Assembly: GCA_949130495.1 (NCBI GenBank)
Contig: OX422210.1
Coordinates: 636,392,585 to 636,456,584 of the forward strand
DNA from: Sambucus nigra
Taxonomy: Eukaryota > Streptophyta > Magnoliopsida > Dipsacales > Adoxaceae
DNA: 64,000 nt
Direction: 5' to 3'
Below, piece by piece: positions 22,902 to 34,604 of this stretch; the first letter of the stretch is position 1; each line of letters begins with the position of its first letter. Under the pieces are notes generated by a model, which made no database searches, was not told where the DNA came from, and saw nothing but the letters and a program-made list of their open reading frames with translations. The position numbers and the translations under genes are program-made.

Positions 22902-24424
22902 TGATCGAGTGCCAAAGGCGTGCGCGTGTAAGGTGCACGATCGCTGTTTTCGTTTTACCGCGATAATACAAACAAACCTAAATTACGACTACACTTGCGA
23001 GGCAAGCACAGCGGTAAGTCGGGTATCGAAAATCCACAAGGACGAGATGCTAGAATATTTATGATTTAATACTCCGAAATAAAAGTGTAAAAGATGATTA
23101 CAAACTAAAAGGAAAAAGATGCGAAAAGGGGAAATGATTAATCTAGGCGAGGGAAAATGAATCTAGATTAACAAAGCGAGTAAAAACTATAGGTTGCGTC
23201 GAATATCCCTCACCCGAGTTAATTTGTATAAAATGGATACATGGGTCGACGAATTATTTAGAATGCGTCTCGTTTCGACAGTTAATTGAACCAAGGGTTG
23301 TCACGCCCCTAAGTCTGCATAAAAGCCTAATATGATTTTGGCGTCAACAAATATCCCAAAAATTGTGCACGCAAGGTCGTAAGCACGGGATATACATGAT
23401 ATGCCCCGTCAAATCTCCTAGGCGCAATAACTAGGACAACGCACCCGAAATAAACCCGTAAATGCCATCACCAAAGCAAAGCAACGCGTTAACTTGAGTG
23501 AGTTCAATTCAAGCACAACCTAATTTAATTTACCTAGAAACATATTAAAAATGCAGTAAAGAAAGCGAGTAAATAAACGTAGTAAAACTATACTAGAAAG
23601 TAATGAAATCATGCATGTAAACCTAATTATCAAAGCAAGAAAGAATGAAATACAAGTTAAATTAATGGAGAGGGTATTGAATAGTCAACTTACATACCAA
23701 AAAGGGTGTCAATCCAAAGAGAAATGAAGAAGAACTAACCAAAAACCCTCAAACCCTAAGCTACAACTCTCTAAAATCTATCCTAAAGCTTAATATCTGA
23801 TATTTACACAAAATTTGGCTTATATAGTAAGTGGGAAAAGAAATAGAAAAGAAAATAAAATAAAAGGCAAAATATCTCCTAGAAACAGGGGATCGATCGA
23901 TCTACCACTTTGGTCGATCGATCAATGGTGAACAAAATATCCCACTGTCGAGAAGGATTGATCGATCGACCCCTTTGGTCGATTGATCGATCAAGCAGGT
24001 ATGAGCACACTGCATTGCTGTTTTGGGCTGCTTGGATTTCTCTTCCGCTGAAACTCCCGTAACTTCTTCATACAGACTCGAAATCGCGCATCGTTCGTGG
24101 CCACGCGAAGCTTACGAGGAGGGCTACAACTTCCGTGTAGATGTTGGGCCAGGTGCCCAAGCTGTGAAAAGACTAAAATGCTCTTGAACGTACGAATATG
24201 TACGAAAATCGAGTGGAATGCATCTGAACTTCGAGTGGAATGCATCTGAACTTCACACTTAGCATCCAAATACCTATAAAAGCTCAATTAACCCATGCAA
24301 AACATGTTAACGTAGAAATCCAAGGTTGTTTGGTTAACGAGCATAAATATAGGGAATAAGATACCCGAGGGGACTAAAATGCGTTGGTTCGGAGGATGAA
24401 ATACGCAATATTTACGTATCATCA
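22902..24424 (-). repeat. 5' LTR of the complete non-autonomous element
   Basis: The 1523-bp partner of 18030-19493 is next to the primer site. It is longer mainly because the GATCGATC palindromic box is present twice (23888-23998), and because a 24-bp stretch near 24215 is duplicated. Confidence 0.92.
23817..23827 (-). promoter_or_regulatory. TATA box in the 5' LTR
   Basis: The minus strand reads CTATATAAGCC. It lies about 60 bp downstream, in the transcribed sense, of the double GATCGATC box and about 930 bp from the primer site. Confidence 0.5.
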
Positions 24425-24630
24425 AACATCGTTCGAATGAGAAGTGTAATCTCATTCGAGCAAAATTCATTTTCATTCGAACAACCTGTTCGAAAAAATC
24501 AATTTTTTTGCATTTTCTTGTGTGCTGTAAATATTTAGTCCCTTAGATTTTTGAGCTGTGAAGCTCTTGTAGCAGCAGGGAAAACGTGGATAATGGGTTT
24601 GGGTGGACCAAGAGCTAATGGGTTAATGGT

Positions 24631-24645
24631 TTGGGGTATAAAAGA
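24631..24645 (+). promoter_or_regulatory. TATA box of the split chromovirus-type LTR
   Basis: TTGGGGTATAAAAGAG lies about 140 bp right of a cluster of TTCGAA-type palindromes (17905-18029 and 24425-24500). The insertion at 18030-24424 landed inside that cluster, upstream of the promoter. Confidence 0.45.
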
Positions 24646-26049
24646 GAGATGGGAGATTGTTGCGGTCATTACCAACATTTTTATCAGATTTTTATACACT
24701 ATCTCCCTCTCTCAAGGTTCCCTCCATCATCTTCAAACTTCCTTCCACCATTCACAAGCCATAAACCCTCATTTCTAGCCATAGTTAAGACATTTCCAAG
24801 ATTTCTACACCCATTTCAAGCCTTGTTTGAGGTAGAAGTTGGGTTGGAGATTATTGTTGGAGCTTTCAAGAAGTGGGTTGGTGCATTCTTGGAACATAAA
24901 AGACTTTAGGAGCTTTCAAGTATTTCCTTCTTAGTTTCTCATCTTCATCTCAAGGTAGGGTTTTACTCTCAAGTTTGCAATGTTTTAAAGCTATGAATAT
25001 ATGGAGGATGCATTTATGATTTAATGTGATAAAAGAAAATAACTTCTAGTATGCTTACATAAAGTTTTCTAGAGAAATGGAGTTTTTAAGAAAATAATAC
25101 CTATACCTTGAAATATGATAAGTAAGCACATATAATGTAAACTCATGTTAATATCTTGTTTACAGTCATATTTAAGGATTTCTGGGCTTGAAATCCTCCC
25201 ATACATGTGTAGGAATATGTAGTATGTTGGCAAATCATTTAAACAGGATATATAAAGTTTAAGATGGGTTTCATGAGAAAGTAAAAAAGTTTAGAAAATT
25301 ATCCCTTAAAATGTGTTATAAATGTTATTAAGAATGAAGGAAAATAATGTTTGGAACTACATATGATAATAGGGCACAAATGGACATTTTTCTAAAATGG
25401 TTCTGTGTTTTGAGCATAAAATAATGAAAACGTGGTTTTGGACATAAAATCATAAAAGGTGGATTTTGAATGAGAAATGACGAATCATGATGCCATAATA
25501 AAGTAAATATGTCTTTCACAAACTTTCGACAAAGAAAGGGTAAAATGGTAATTTCGATAAAATTGAGGGTCCAAATGGTCGGACTCCCTCATTAGACCTT
25601 ATCAATAGATTTTTGTGAAAAATGGACGAAGTAGATAAAATTGCATGTAAATGGTGTGAAATGATGAAATGAACCGTAAAATGATAAAAAGAGTAAGTGA
25701 CGGAATAATGTGGACGTTAGTAAAAATGTTAAAAATAATTAATATGGACTCGGATGAGACCGAAAATAATTAAAAAGGAATCGAAGCCCTGGGGTACAAG
25801 ACCCAAAATCACTGGCTAAAACATATGATAGCATAGTCGGTGGTGTGGAGCCTGTTAAAGTATGAGAATATTTCGAAGATTCCAAAAACCGATAATGGAA
25901 ATGAAATGAATATGGTTATGCTTAAAGAATGTAAATGGAACAACCTAATAAAAGAGATAAAATGGAGACTAAGGAATAAAATATGAATAAATAGTCTCTA
26001 GGCTCGATAAAGGGATGTATAAAATGGTTAAGTGCACGTATGAACACAT

Positions 26050-28078
26050 TGATTCGTATCGAATATTGCATTCAATTACCCTTTTAACTTGGGCATTTTA
26101 GCCCCCTCGGGTACTGTAATTGCTATAATTATGCTCGATAACCAGACAACCTCCATTTTATATGCTAATATGTTATTTGAGGTATTATTGAGCTTTAATA
26201 GGTGTTACCGTGCTTAGTATGAAGTTTGAACGCGTTCTGGTTAAGTTCCGTCGCGATTCGCACGTTTGAGGGCATTTTGGTAATTTTACACTTCGGGATT
26301 TTTTCACGAAGTCTTCACGGAAGTTCTATCCCTCAGGCCAAGCTTCGCGTGGCCGTGCACGGTGCATGAATCTAAGTCCGAACGAAGGAAACACGGACCT
26401 TTAATCGGAAAGAATTATAAGAGATTTAATTTATTATTATTATATTAATATTTTAACAATTCATTTAATTACCTCCATGTCCCTTTCTCTTTCAATTTGA
26501 AGGAGACTCCATGGACGATTTTTGTATTTGGCTCGGGTTGTGCTCGGGTTTTGGGTTCGCCCAAAATTGGTGCTTTTCGTCCGAAATTGAAGCTTGGGTT
26601 GCATACGGATATAGTTGTGGATCGTTTGGCTCGGGTTTTTGGAATACCCACTTTTGTATTTTGTTGGTTTTGCCCATTTTTGGTGGGTTTTGGTTTGAGC
26701 CATTTGGGAATTCGTTTTGGGCCTGGGTTTTAACAATTATCATGGTACAAGAGTGGGCCACACACACACGAGCTTCGATCGTTGATTTTTGGTCCCATTT
26801 CGCAAATGGGTATTGGATGCTTTGTTGGATTGCTGCGATGTGGGAAATTCTGGGGCTGACCTGAGCGAACCGGTTGACCGCGCCCCTATCGCCGATCAAC
26901 TGGGTTTTTCATTTAAGCCGTGTGTCCGAACCAGTGTGCTCTTCTCTTTTCCGGCGGTCGACCGTTGCTGGCCAACCGGTCGACATGTCCACTTCCATTT
27001 TGCCGAGGTTTTCTTGCCAGCTCCTTTCTTTTTCATTTCATTTTATTTTCCTTTTCCTTTTTTTAGTTTAAGTAGAGAACTTATCCTCTTTTCTTTTCTT
27101 ATTTCTTTTTCTTTTCTTCTTTATTATAACTTAGTATAAATACAAGACTTGTTTATTTGTGTAAATCTCTCTAGTTTTTAGTTAGTTTTAGGGTTTGAAA
27201 ATATTGGGGATTATTTATTGGAGACCTCCCCTCTCTACCAATTTGGGTATTTCCACCATTAATGTAAGTTTAATTTCTTCTTCTTCTTCTTCTTCTTCTT
27301 CTTCTTCTTCTTCTTCTTCTTCTTCTTCTTCTTCTTCTTCTTCTTCTTCTTCTTCTTCTTCTTCTTCTTGTTTAAACTTTGTTCATTGTTCTTGCTTTGT
27401 ATTTAATTATTTCTTGCCTAGAAAATTAGTGTAGTTTGATTAATTCTTGCTTTAATTATTAATTAGTTTAATCATGTGTGTTGAGTAGTTAAATAGGTTT
27501 TGGGTTGTGTGTCCGCCATTGATGGGCGTCGAGCTTTGAAAATTAGGTTTCGTGTAAAATTATATTTAATTGAAACCTTGCGAATTAAAATGGGATTATT
27601 ATGCGTTTAACTTTCATTCTCACGCAACGCTAGTCTTTAAAGTGATAATCCAATTTTAAGACGCGTGTCGCCATTTTTTATTAAATATTTAATCTCGCAT
27701 TGTTGGCTTAAATTCCTTCATGTGTGATGTTTATGATTAATTAAAAATTCTCGATTAAATTTTTTCGAACCTAAATTCTAATTCCACGTGTTTAGGCCAT
27801 GGCGGGGACGCGATCCCGACCCTCATTTTATTTAATACTGCTTAGACTTATATTCTTATTTTTCTTTTTATTTAAAATCACCCATCACCTTTTACATTTT
27901 TATTCCTGAAGTGATGTATCGATTACGAGCTATACTAACACTCCCTATGGATTTGATACCCGACTTACCACTATACTTGTATCGCAAGTGCATTCGTAAT
28001 TTAGGTTTTTGTATAAACGCGGTGAAACGAATTCAACGATTAGCGTTTTGACACGACGCTACTTTTCACGCGTGATCA
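26050..28078 (+). repeat. LTR in plus orientation, left arm of an inverted LTR pair
   Basis: It starts TGATTCGTATCG and ends GCGTGATCA, with the primer site three bases further. A TATAAATAC box lies at about 27133. Upstream of it, 26860-26990 contains several ACCGGT/GGTCGACC-type palindromic words. A (TTC)n run at 27275-27369 makes it longer than its partner. Open frames on both strands in this LTR are judged to be chance. Confidence 0.88.
27275..27369 (+). repeat. (TTC)n microsatellite inside an LTR
   Basis: About 31 TTC units. The partner LTR has only about four GAA units at the same place (29447-29460). The expansion accounts for nearly all of the length difference between the two LTRs (about 2029 against 1945 bp). 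Confidence 0.93.
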
Positions 28079-28081
28079 AAA

Positions 28082-28099
28082 TGGCGCCGTTGCCGGGGA
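28082..28099 (+). other. primer-binding site, tRNA-Asp type
   Basis: TGGCGCCGTTGCCGGGGA is an exact 18-base complement of the plant tRNA-Asp 3' end, three bases after the LTR. Confidence 0.93.
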
Positions 28100-28280
28100 G
28101 TGTTTTATTATAGATTGTAATTGTCTTATTATTTCGTAGTATTTTTCTTTTGTATTTGTATTCTTTATTTTAACCTTTTTTGCAGGATTTCTACATTTGA
28201 GCGCCAAGAACCGTTTGAATTTTTCGATGCGCGCATCATCTTTGTGGAAATATCCATCTCGAGCCTTTGTTGGGGTAAGC

Positions 28281-28690
28281 ATGTCTTATTCCAATCCTTT
28301 CTGTAATCATTATGATAATTCTCAAAATCCTCGTACTCCTATGACTTTTGGTCAATACTTAGAGTCCCAAGAAATTACAAATTCAAAAATGACTTGAATT
28401 TGGAGTGCGTATATTTTGAGGATGATGTTAACGATTTTGGGCCTCTAATTCCTTATAATAAGAATGTTGAAACTAAAAGCTATATCTTTCAAAATTCTTA
28501 TACTAATGAGTTTGAGTATAGTTTCGATAATAATTTCCAAACTTCTTATTTCCAAGAATCCGCACCTCGGGTTATGACTTTCGGCGTGGGTTTGCTCATG
28601 CTTCAGAATGAGAGGTATGAAGTCCGTTATCGGGAAGAAAAACGTTTATGGGAACATGAATTGGATTTATTATTTGAGTCCGATGATATA
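28281..28690 (+). pseudogene. N-terminal fragment of the unknown shared protein
   Basis: ATG at 28281 follows GTTGGGGTAAGC, as in the copy at 22703. The product starts MSYSNPFCNHYDNSQNP and contains TPMTFGQYLES. A stop at 28394-28396 is followed in the same region by DDVNDFGPLIPYNKN, a second MTFG motif and RLWEHELDLLFESDD. The reading then runs into the inverted leader at 28690, which cuts the protein. It matches the corresponding part of 32757-33690 on the other strand. Confidence 0.55.
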
Positions 28691-28715
28691 TCAATTACAA
28701 TCTATAACAAAACAC

Positions 28716-28733
28716 TCCTCGGCAACGACGCCA
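28716..28733 (-). other. second primer-binding site, inverted, degenerate
   Basis: The minus strand reads TGGCGTCGTTGCCGAGGA: two changes from the exact tRNA-Asp complement at 28082. It lies three bases left of the minus-oriented LTR (28737), so this LTR has a 5'-LTR-type flank on one side and a 3'-LTR-type flank on the other. Confidence 0.88.
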
Positions 28734-28736
28734 TTT

Positions 28737-30681
28737 TGATCATGCGTGAAAAGTAGCGTCGCGTCAAAACGCTAATCGTTGAATTTGTTTCACCGCGTTA
28801 ATACAAAAACCTAAATTACGACTGCACTTGCAATATAAGTATAGCGGTAAGTCGGGTATCAAATCCACAGGGAGTGTTAGTATAACTCGTAATCGATATA
28901 TCACTTCAGGAATAAAAATGTAAAAGGTGATGGGTGATTTTAAATAAAAGGAAAAATCAGAAGTTAGGTCTAAACAGTATTAAATAAAACGAGGGTCGGG
29001 ATCGCGTCCCTGCCATGGGCTAAACACGCGGAATTAGAATTTCAGTTCGAAAACATTTAATCGAGCATTTTTAATTAATCATAAACATCACACATGAAGG
29101 AATTTAAGTCAACAATGCGAGATTAAATATTTAATAAAAAATGGCGACACGCATCTTAAAATTGGATTATCGCTTTAAATACTAACGTTGTGTGACAATG
29201 AAAGTTAAACGCATAATAATCCCATTTTAATTCGCAAGGTTTCAATTAAATATAATTTTACACGAAACCTAATTTTCGGAGCTTGACGTCCATCAATGGC
29301 GGACACACGACCCAAAACCTATTTAACTACTGAACTCACATGATTAAACTAATTAATAATTAAAGCAAGAATTAATCAAACTACAATAATTTTCTAGGCA
29401 AGAAATAATTAAATACAAAGCAAGAATAATGAACAAAGCTTAAACAAGAAGAAGAAGAAAATAAACTTACATTAATGGTAGAAATACCCAAATTGGTAGA
29501 GAGGGGAGGTCTCCAATAAATAATCCCCAATATTTTCAAACCCTAAAACTAATTAAAAACTAGAGAGATTTACACAAATAAACAAGCCTTGTATTTATAC
29601 TAAGTTATAATAAAGAAGAAAAGAAAAAGAAATAAGAAAAGAAATGAGGATAAGTTCTCTAATTAAACTAACGAAAGGAAAAGGAAAATAAAATGAAATG
29701 AAAAAGAAGGGAGCTGGCAAGAAAATCTTGACAAAATGGAAGGGGACCGGTCGACCGATTGGCCAGCCGCGGTCGATAGCCGGGAAAGAGAAGAGCACAC
29801 TGGTTCGGACACACGGAATTAAATGAAAAACCCGATCGACCGGCGACAGGGGCGCGATCAACCGGTCCGCTCAGGTCAGCCCCAGAATTTCCCACATCGC
29901 AGCAATCCAACAAAGCATCCAATAGCCATTTGCAAAATGGGACCAAAAATCAACGATCGAAGCTCTTGTGTGTGTGGCCCACTCTCGTACCATGATAATT
30001 GTCAAAACCCATGCCCAAAACGAATTCCCAAATGGCTCAAACCAAAATCCACCAAAAATGGCCAAAACCAACAAAATATCAAAGTGAGTATTCCAAAAAC
30101 CCGAGCCAAACGACTCACAACTATATCCGTACACAACCCAAGCTTCAATTTCGAACGAAAAGCACAAATTTTAGGCGAACCAAAAACCCGAGCACAACCC
30201 GAGCCAAAGCCAAAAATCGCCCATGGAGTCTCCTGGAAATTGAAAGAGAAAGGGACATGGAGGTAATTAAATGAGTTGCTAAAATATTAATATGATAATA
30301 ATATATTAAATCTCTTATAATTATTTCCGATTAAAGGTCTGTGTTTCCTTCGTTCGGACTCTGATTCGTGCGTTCATGGCCACGCGAAGCTTGGCCCAAG
30401 GGCTAAAACTTCCGTGAAGACTTCGGGCAAAAATCTCGAAGTGCAAAATTATCAAAATACCCCCGAACGTGCGAATCGCGACGGAACTTAACCAGAACGC
30501 GCTCAAACTTCATACTAAGCACGGTAACACCTATAAAAGCTCAATAATACCTCAAATAACATGTTAGAATATAAAGTGGAGGTTGTCTGGTTATCAGCAT
30601 AATTATAGCAATTACGGTACCCGATGGGGCTAAAATGCCCAAGTTAAAAGGGTATTTAAATGCAATATTCGATACGAATCA
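28737..30681 (-). repeat. LTR in minus orientation, right arm of an inverted LTR pair
   Basis: The reverse complement of 26050-28078, about 95 percent identical in the stretches compared by eye. It starts TGATCATGCG and ends GATACGAATCA. Its right flank, CACCCCCTAACTTA, is the polypurine tract of internal DNA (30682-30696). Confidence 0.88.
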
Positions 30682-32756
30682 CACCCCCTAACTTACACAT
30701 TTCTAGTCCCTAGTAATGAAATTCAACGGAAGAAGAACTATAAGAAAATCACAACATGTATATATGCATCGAAATATAAATGCCACTTTCGTATAGAACG
30801 CGATTGCATTTAGCATATGCAATAAGCCATTAAACCCCTAGGTTACCCTAGTGGACGAGTGTCGTCTCGTGAGGGTTTTCAGGGATGAAACCCACAAACA
30901 TCAAATTATTTCCTCAAAACATGCCCAAACAACCAATATGCCAAACTTAACAACAATTAGATATTTCAACATATTATTAACAAAGCAAAATAGAATTTTA
31001 CTTAATAATCCGCAACTATCAACATTAAAAGAATAACTACATGCAATTGAAACCTCAAATGTAAGTGGGGTGTATGCACATGCGAAAAGCTTTGATTCGG
31101 TAAAAATGCTTATAGCCCGGATAACAATTACAGCACGCTTCCACTCAATCCTCTCAGGATATCACACTCAACAAATAGAAGCACTCGGAATAGGGTGTAA
31201 CACACGGGACATGCGGGCATAAAGTGTAATTGTAAAAGTAAACAAAGCCACACACATATCATTAATGAAGAACGATATATATAAAAGTGAAAAATACAAT
31301 CTCATAAAAGGATATCGCATATTAATCGATATGAAATGCACTTAAACAGATTATCGCTAATGTTCGACCTTTAAATCATATTACCCTATGATCAAATAGG
31401 ACTTTATTGGGTTGTAATGTAGGTTTGGGGTTAGGGGTATGAAATGAAAGGATGTATTTACGGATACAAAAGATGTTCAGAGATGAAAAACTTAGGATAA
31501 TGGAAAATAGCGGGCAATTTCAAAATTGGAAAATGATTTCCAAACAAGCATTAAATATATCAATCGAGAGAGTAACAAGGATTATTGAATCACTATAAAC
31601 AATATATACAAATTTCTATTTCTTTTTCTTTTCTTATTTTTCTCACATTTTCTTTTTTGTTTTCAACTTTCTCTTTTTATTCTCCTTTTCACTACACTTT
31701 CTTCTTTTCTCACTCTTTTCATGCTTAAATTGCAACCACACTACACAACATCATTCAATCCCAAATATCATTCCAAACATAGGTAAGAAAGGTAAAATGT
31801 ATGGTGTAAAACTCCAATGTGGAGTTGGTTAGGGGATTTGGGACGAAAAGAAAGGTCATAATAGGGCTCAACGGGGTTGACTAGGGACATGTATAAGGGT
31901 AAGGTTAAAGTCATATGGGTTAACAACAAATAGGTCCTATGATCCTTTCCTAAAGTTTCATGTGATTCTCGAGACTCAACACCATTGAAAATCATGCTCA
32001 AGTGATAAATCAATTAATATGCAATCAATGAAATGAAAATGAGATCTCCAACAAAATACGTTATTCAAGAAAGAGAAAGAGTAATGTATAAGCACTCGGA
32101 AACGAAGAAAAGCATTAACCTCGCTAGGTTTTTAGTGTACACAGCAACAAAAAGATACCAAGCTATAATTGTCCTACCGAATGATTTTAGAAAATATGCT
32201 CAAGTGCTCATGGGTTTTCAAGGTTTAATTCATGCATTTATTCCCAATATTGAATAATGTAAGGATTAAAGTTTAATAACATGAAAAAAATAAAAAATAC
32301 ATCATTGAGTTAGCAATTGGATAGGGCAATTATTAAATTTATCATAGGAAATTAAGGCAAAAATCCCAAGAAAGAGAAAAAAGAAATAAAATCTTTTTGA
32401 AAACATTGATATTTTTCAAGAAAAGCATGCTTGAAAATAACATATAATAAAAATCGTGGACACTACCAATGAATGGATAGAATATCCCACACCCCTAACA
32501 TAAAACCCGACATTTTCCTCAATGTTAATTAAGAGCCAAGTTAAAGAAGGAAAAGAGCGATATTACCCAAAATGGAGCGATCTCCGAAAATTACAAGTCC
32601 AATGATTCCATAAAATATGTTAGTACCGAGGCATAACAAAAAGCAATAACAAAAAGTTTAACTAAATACACTAGATTAAACTAAAAGGAAAGAAAAACTA
32701 AAAAGTAAGAAAGAATAAAAAGCTAATTATGTACAACCTACCGTTTAGACTCCTAA
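30682..32756 (-). other. 3' noncoding part of the rearranged element
   Basis: It is collinear with 19494-21584. It contains the polypurine tract beside the LTR, a minus-strand purine tract at about 31615-31715, and the hairpin word region at 32487-32525 (here ACATTGAGGAAAATGT on the minus strand, with one arm mutated). No coding sequence was found. Confidence 0.55.
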
Positions 32757-33690
32757 CTAACTATACACTAGAAGTCTAAATTTTTTAGGGTCCACACAAA
32801 ATACAATTTGACTTTGGAGAATCAACGATGGACCCTCCCTTTCATGCATGCCTCCCGAAAAATAGGAATTTCGTTTAAACAGCGGAAGGCATGTGGGTGG
32901 CGAAAAAATTGAACCATCCCCAATTAAAAATTTGGGAGGGAGGATGGGAGATTTGGATAGGACGGGTGACAAATACACAAGGGGACCAAGAAAAATTGAA
33001 TCATTACCCAAGTATTTTGCAGTTGGAATGGGAGGCGGTGCACATGAGGGCAAAGATGCCTTCATGGAGAGCAACTCGAGCAAGTACTCCTCGTCGATGA
33101 AAGGGTTGAACGTTTTAAAGTTCGGCACCGATTCGTCGGGTACTTAAGACGGTGTGATAACGGAGAATGAAAAGGGGGAGGAAATAAATTGGAACTCAAG
33201 AGATGAGTTATCATCACTCAAAGTTGGAATTTCGAAGGAGATACGATAATTTTCAATGAAACTTTCTTCTTTGGGATCTAAAGATGAAATCATTTCATTG
33301 CAAATGGATACTACATCCATTTCATCCTCACTTTCATTCTCTATTAAACCATGGGCCAAGTCAAGAATGGTTTGTTCCAAAGTAGGCATAAAATCCTCCT
33401 TTGGTTCAAAACATTCCTCGACTTCAAAAGTTTCGGAAGAAAAATCGTCGTCGGATTCAAATAATAAATCCAATTCATGTTCCCACAAACGATTTTATTC
33501 CCGATAATGGTCTTCATACCTCTCATTCTCAAGCATGAGCAAACCCTCGCCGAAAGTCATAAGCCGAGGTGCAGATTCTTAGAAATGAGAAGTTTGGAAA
33601 TTATTATAGGAACTATACTCAAACTCATTAGTATAAGAATTTTGAAAGCTATAGCTTTTAGTTTAAACATTCTTATTATAGATTTTAGAA
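32757..33690 (-). pseudogene. unknown protein shared by the non-autonomous elements, best preserved copy
   Basis: On the minus strand the product runs from a stretch containing YNKN through SYSFQNSYTNEFEYS, LMTFGEGLLMLENERYE, RLWEHELDLLFESDDDF, FEVEECFEPKEDF and an acidic helix with IENESEDEMDVVSI to a stop near 33148. It resumes with VPNFKTFNPFIDEEYLLELL and ends FRLLVYS and a stop at 32757. There are about three in-frame stops. The end is the same as that of the copy at 21585, which supports one ancestral open reading frame of roughly 370-400 codons. No known domain is recognised. The 5' part, upstream of YNKN, does not match the copy at 28281. Confidence 0.55.
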
Positions 33691-34589
33691 TTTTGAAATG
33701 AGAAGTCTTGACCAAATGATTGTGAACATTCTTCAACGGGTGTAATGGTACACGACATACTCAATGTAAATACGGACTATATAAAATATGTCCTGACAAT
33801 GATGATAACCCGATGATAGAGACATGATTTACCTCAATCATTTTATATCGGACATTATGGTGCTGATGTACCCGTGTTGTCACGTGGTGATATAATGGGG
33901 GGACCCTTTAATATAGCTTGGATATAGGGCCATATGATTGGTGTGAAGGCATAGTGATTATCGCTTGTTGATGTTTTATGGTTATAGGTGTTGAACATCC
34001 TATAACTCTACCAAGTCTGCTTAAGAGGTTCATAAAGGCATTAGAGTATGCCTTCATTATGTGCGAGATTGGGTGGATCCCATTTATTTATGTACATGGT
34101 TAGGAACGTACTTCTATTAAAATCTAGACTTTGTGGTTGTCTTTATATATAAACTTATACACTTGAGACATTTAGTGTAGAATTATTAGGGATCCATTAT
34201 TTATATTTAGTCGATATGAATAATAATTAATCATGAGATCACTTGGGCTTGGGGTTAGACGCATGAGATATCTAGGATTGTTTGGTTTGTGATAAACATG
34301 AAGATGCATAGTGATATTTTAATTCAAATTCGATTACAATATTATTCTAATTTAACTTGTTGTTAATGCCGTTGTTATATCTATTTTCACAGGTATTGGG
34401 CTAGTATTTTAACGGAGACCTGGTTTGATCGTTAGAGGAGCATCTCTAGCGACAGATCATTCATCATTCCTAGCATGTAGGAGTCGAGCGGTGTACAACT
34501 TATTATAAGTCAGATTTTGTACATGTAGTACTTATATTCAGAGATTAAATACATTTATACCAGAGTTGGACTATTATATCGGTGGTGAT

Positions 34590-34604
34590 TGGTATCAAAG
34601 ATGG
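34590..34604 (+). other. degenerate tRNA-Met primer-binding site
   Basis: TGGTATCAAAGATGG resembles the usual TGGTATCAGAGC. It marks the right end of the split chromovirus-type LTR. No gag follows, because another LTR begins at 34605. Confidence 0.45.

Larger units (their letters stand above)
18030..24424 (-). mobile_element. complete non-autonomous Athila/Tat-like LTR element
   Basis: Two direct LTRs (18030-19493 and 22902-24424) enclose 3.4 kb of internal DNA. The flanks are AACAT at 18025-18029 and AACAT at 24425-24429, an exact 5-bp target duplication. On the minus strand the order is LTR, primer site (22878-22895), a decayed open reading frame, noncoding DNA, polypurine tract, LTR. There is no protease, RT, RNase H or integrase, so it must have used enzymes from a partner element, plausibly one like that at 1-7247. 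The first 200 bp of the two LTRs differ by roughly 4-5 percent by eye, so it is fairly old but younger than the chromovirus at 48273. Confidence 0.92.
26050..33690. mobile_element. rearranged non-autonomous Athila/Tat-like element with inverted LTRs
   Basis: Left to right: an LTR in plus orientation (26050-28078), its primer site, about 610 bp of plus-oriented internal DNA, a junction at 28690/28691, 45 bp of minus-oriented leader with a second primer site, an LTR in minus orientation (28737-30681), and then minus-oriented internal DNA from the polypurine tract (30682) to about 33680, where similarity to the plus-oriented piece stops. No right-hand LTR follows. The family is that of 18030-24424: same primer site, polypurine tract, hairpin word and unknown open reading frame. 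A simple single insertion cannot give this order. The right boundary and target duplication could not be found. Confidence 0.75.
17735..34589 (+). repeat. chromovirus-type LTR split by two inserted elements
   Basis: A start resembling Tekay/Del LTRs (CGTAACACCC at 17736, expected TGTAACACCC) is followed, after removal of the elements at 18030-24424 and 26050 to about 33720, by a block that ends at a degenerate tRNA-Met primer site (34590). The summed length of the three pieces is about 2.8 kb, the size of the other chromovirus LTRs here. The split at 18030 is proven by an exact target duplication. The piece right of 33720 is assigned by position only. Confidence 0.45.

Noticed and set aside
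26461..26899. Overlapping open frames of 60-135 codons on both strands within the LTR (and their mirror at 29823-30274)
   Set aside because: They lie in U3 of an LTR, on both strands and in several frames, and show no motif. GC-richer LTR sequence produces them by chance.
27195..27434. Poly-Ser frame
   Set aside because: It is the TTC microsatellite inside an LTR.
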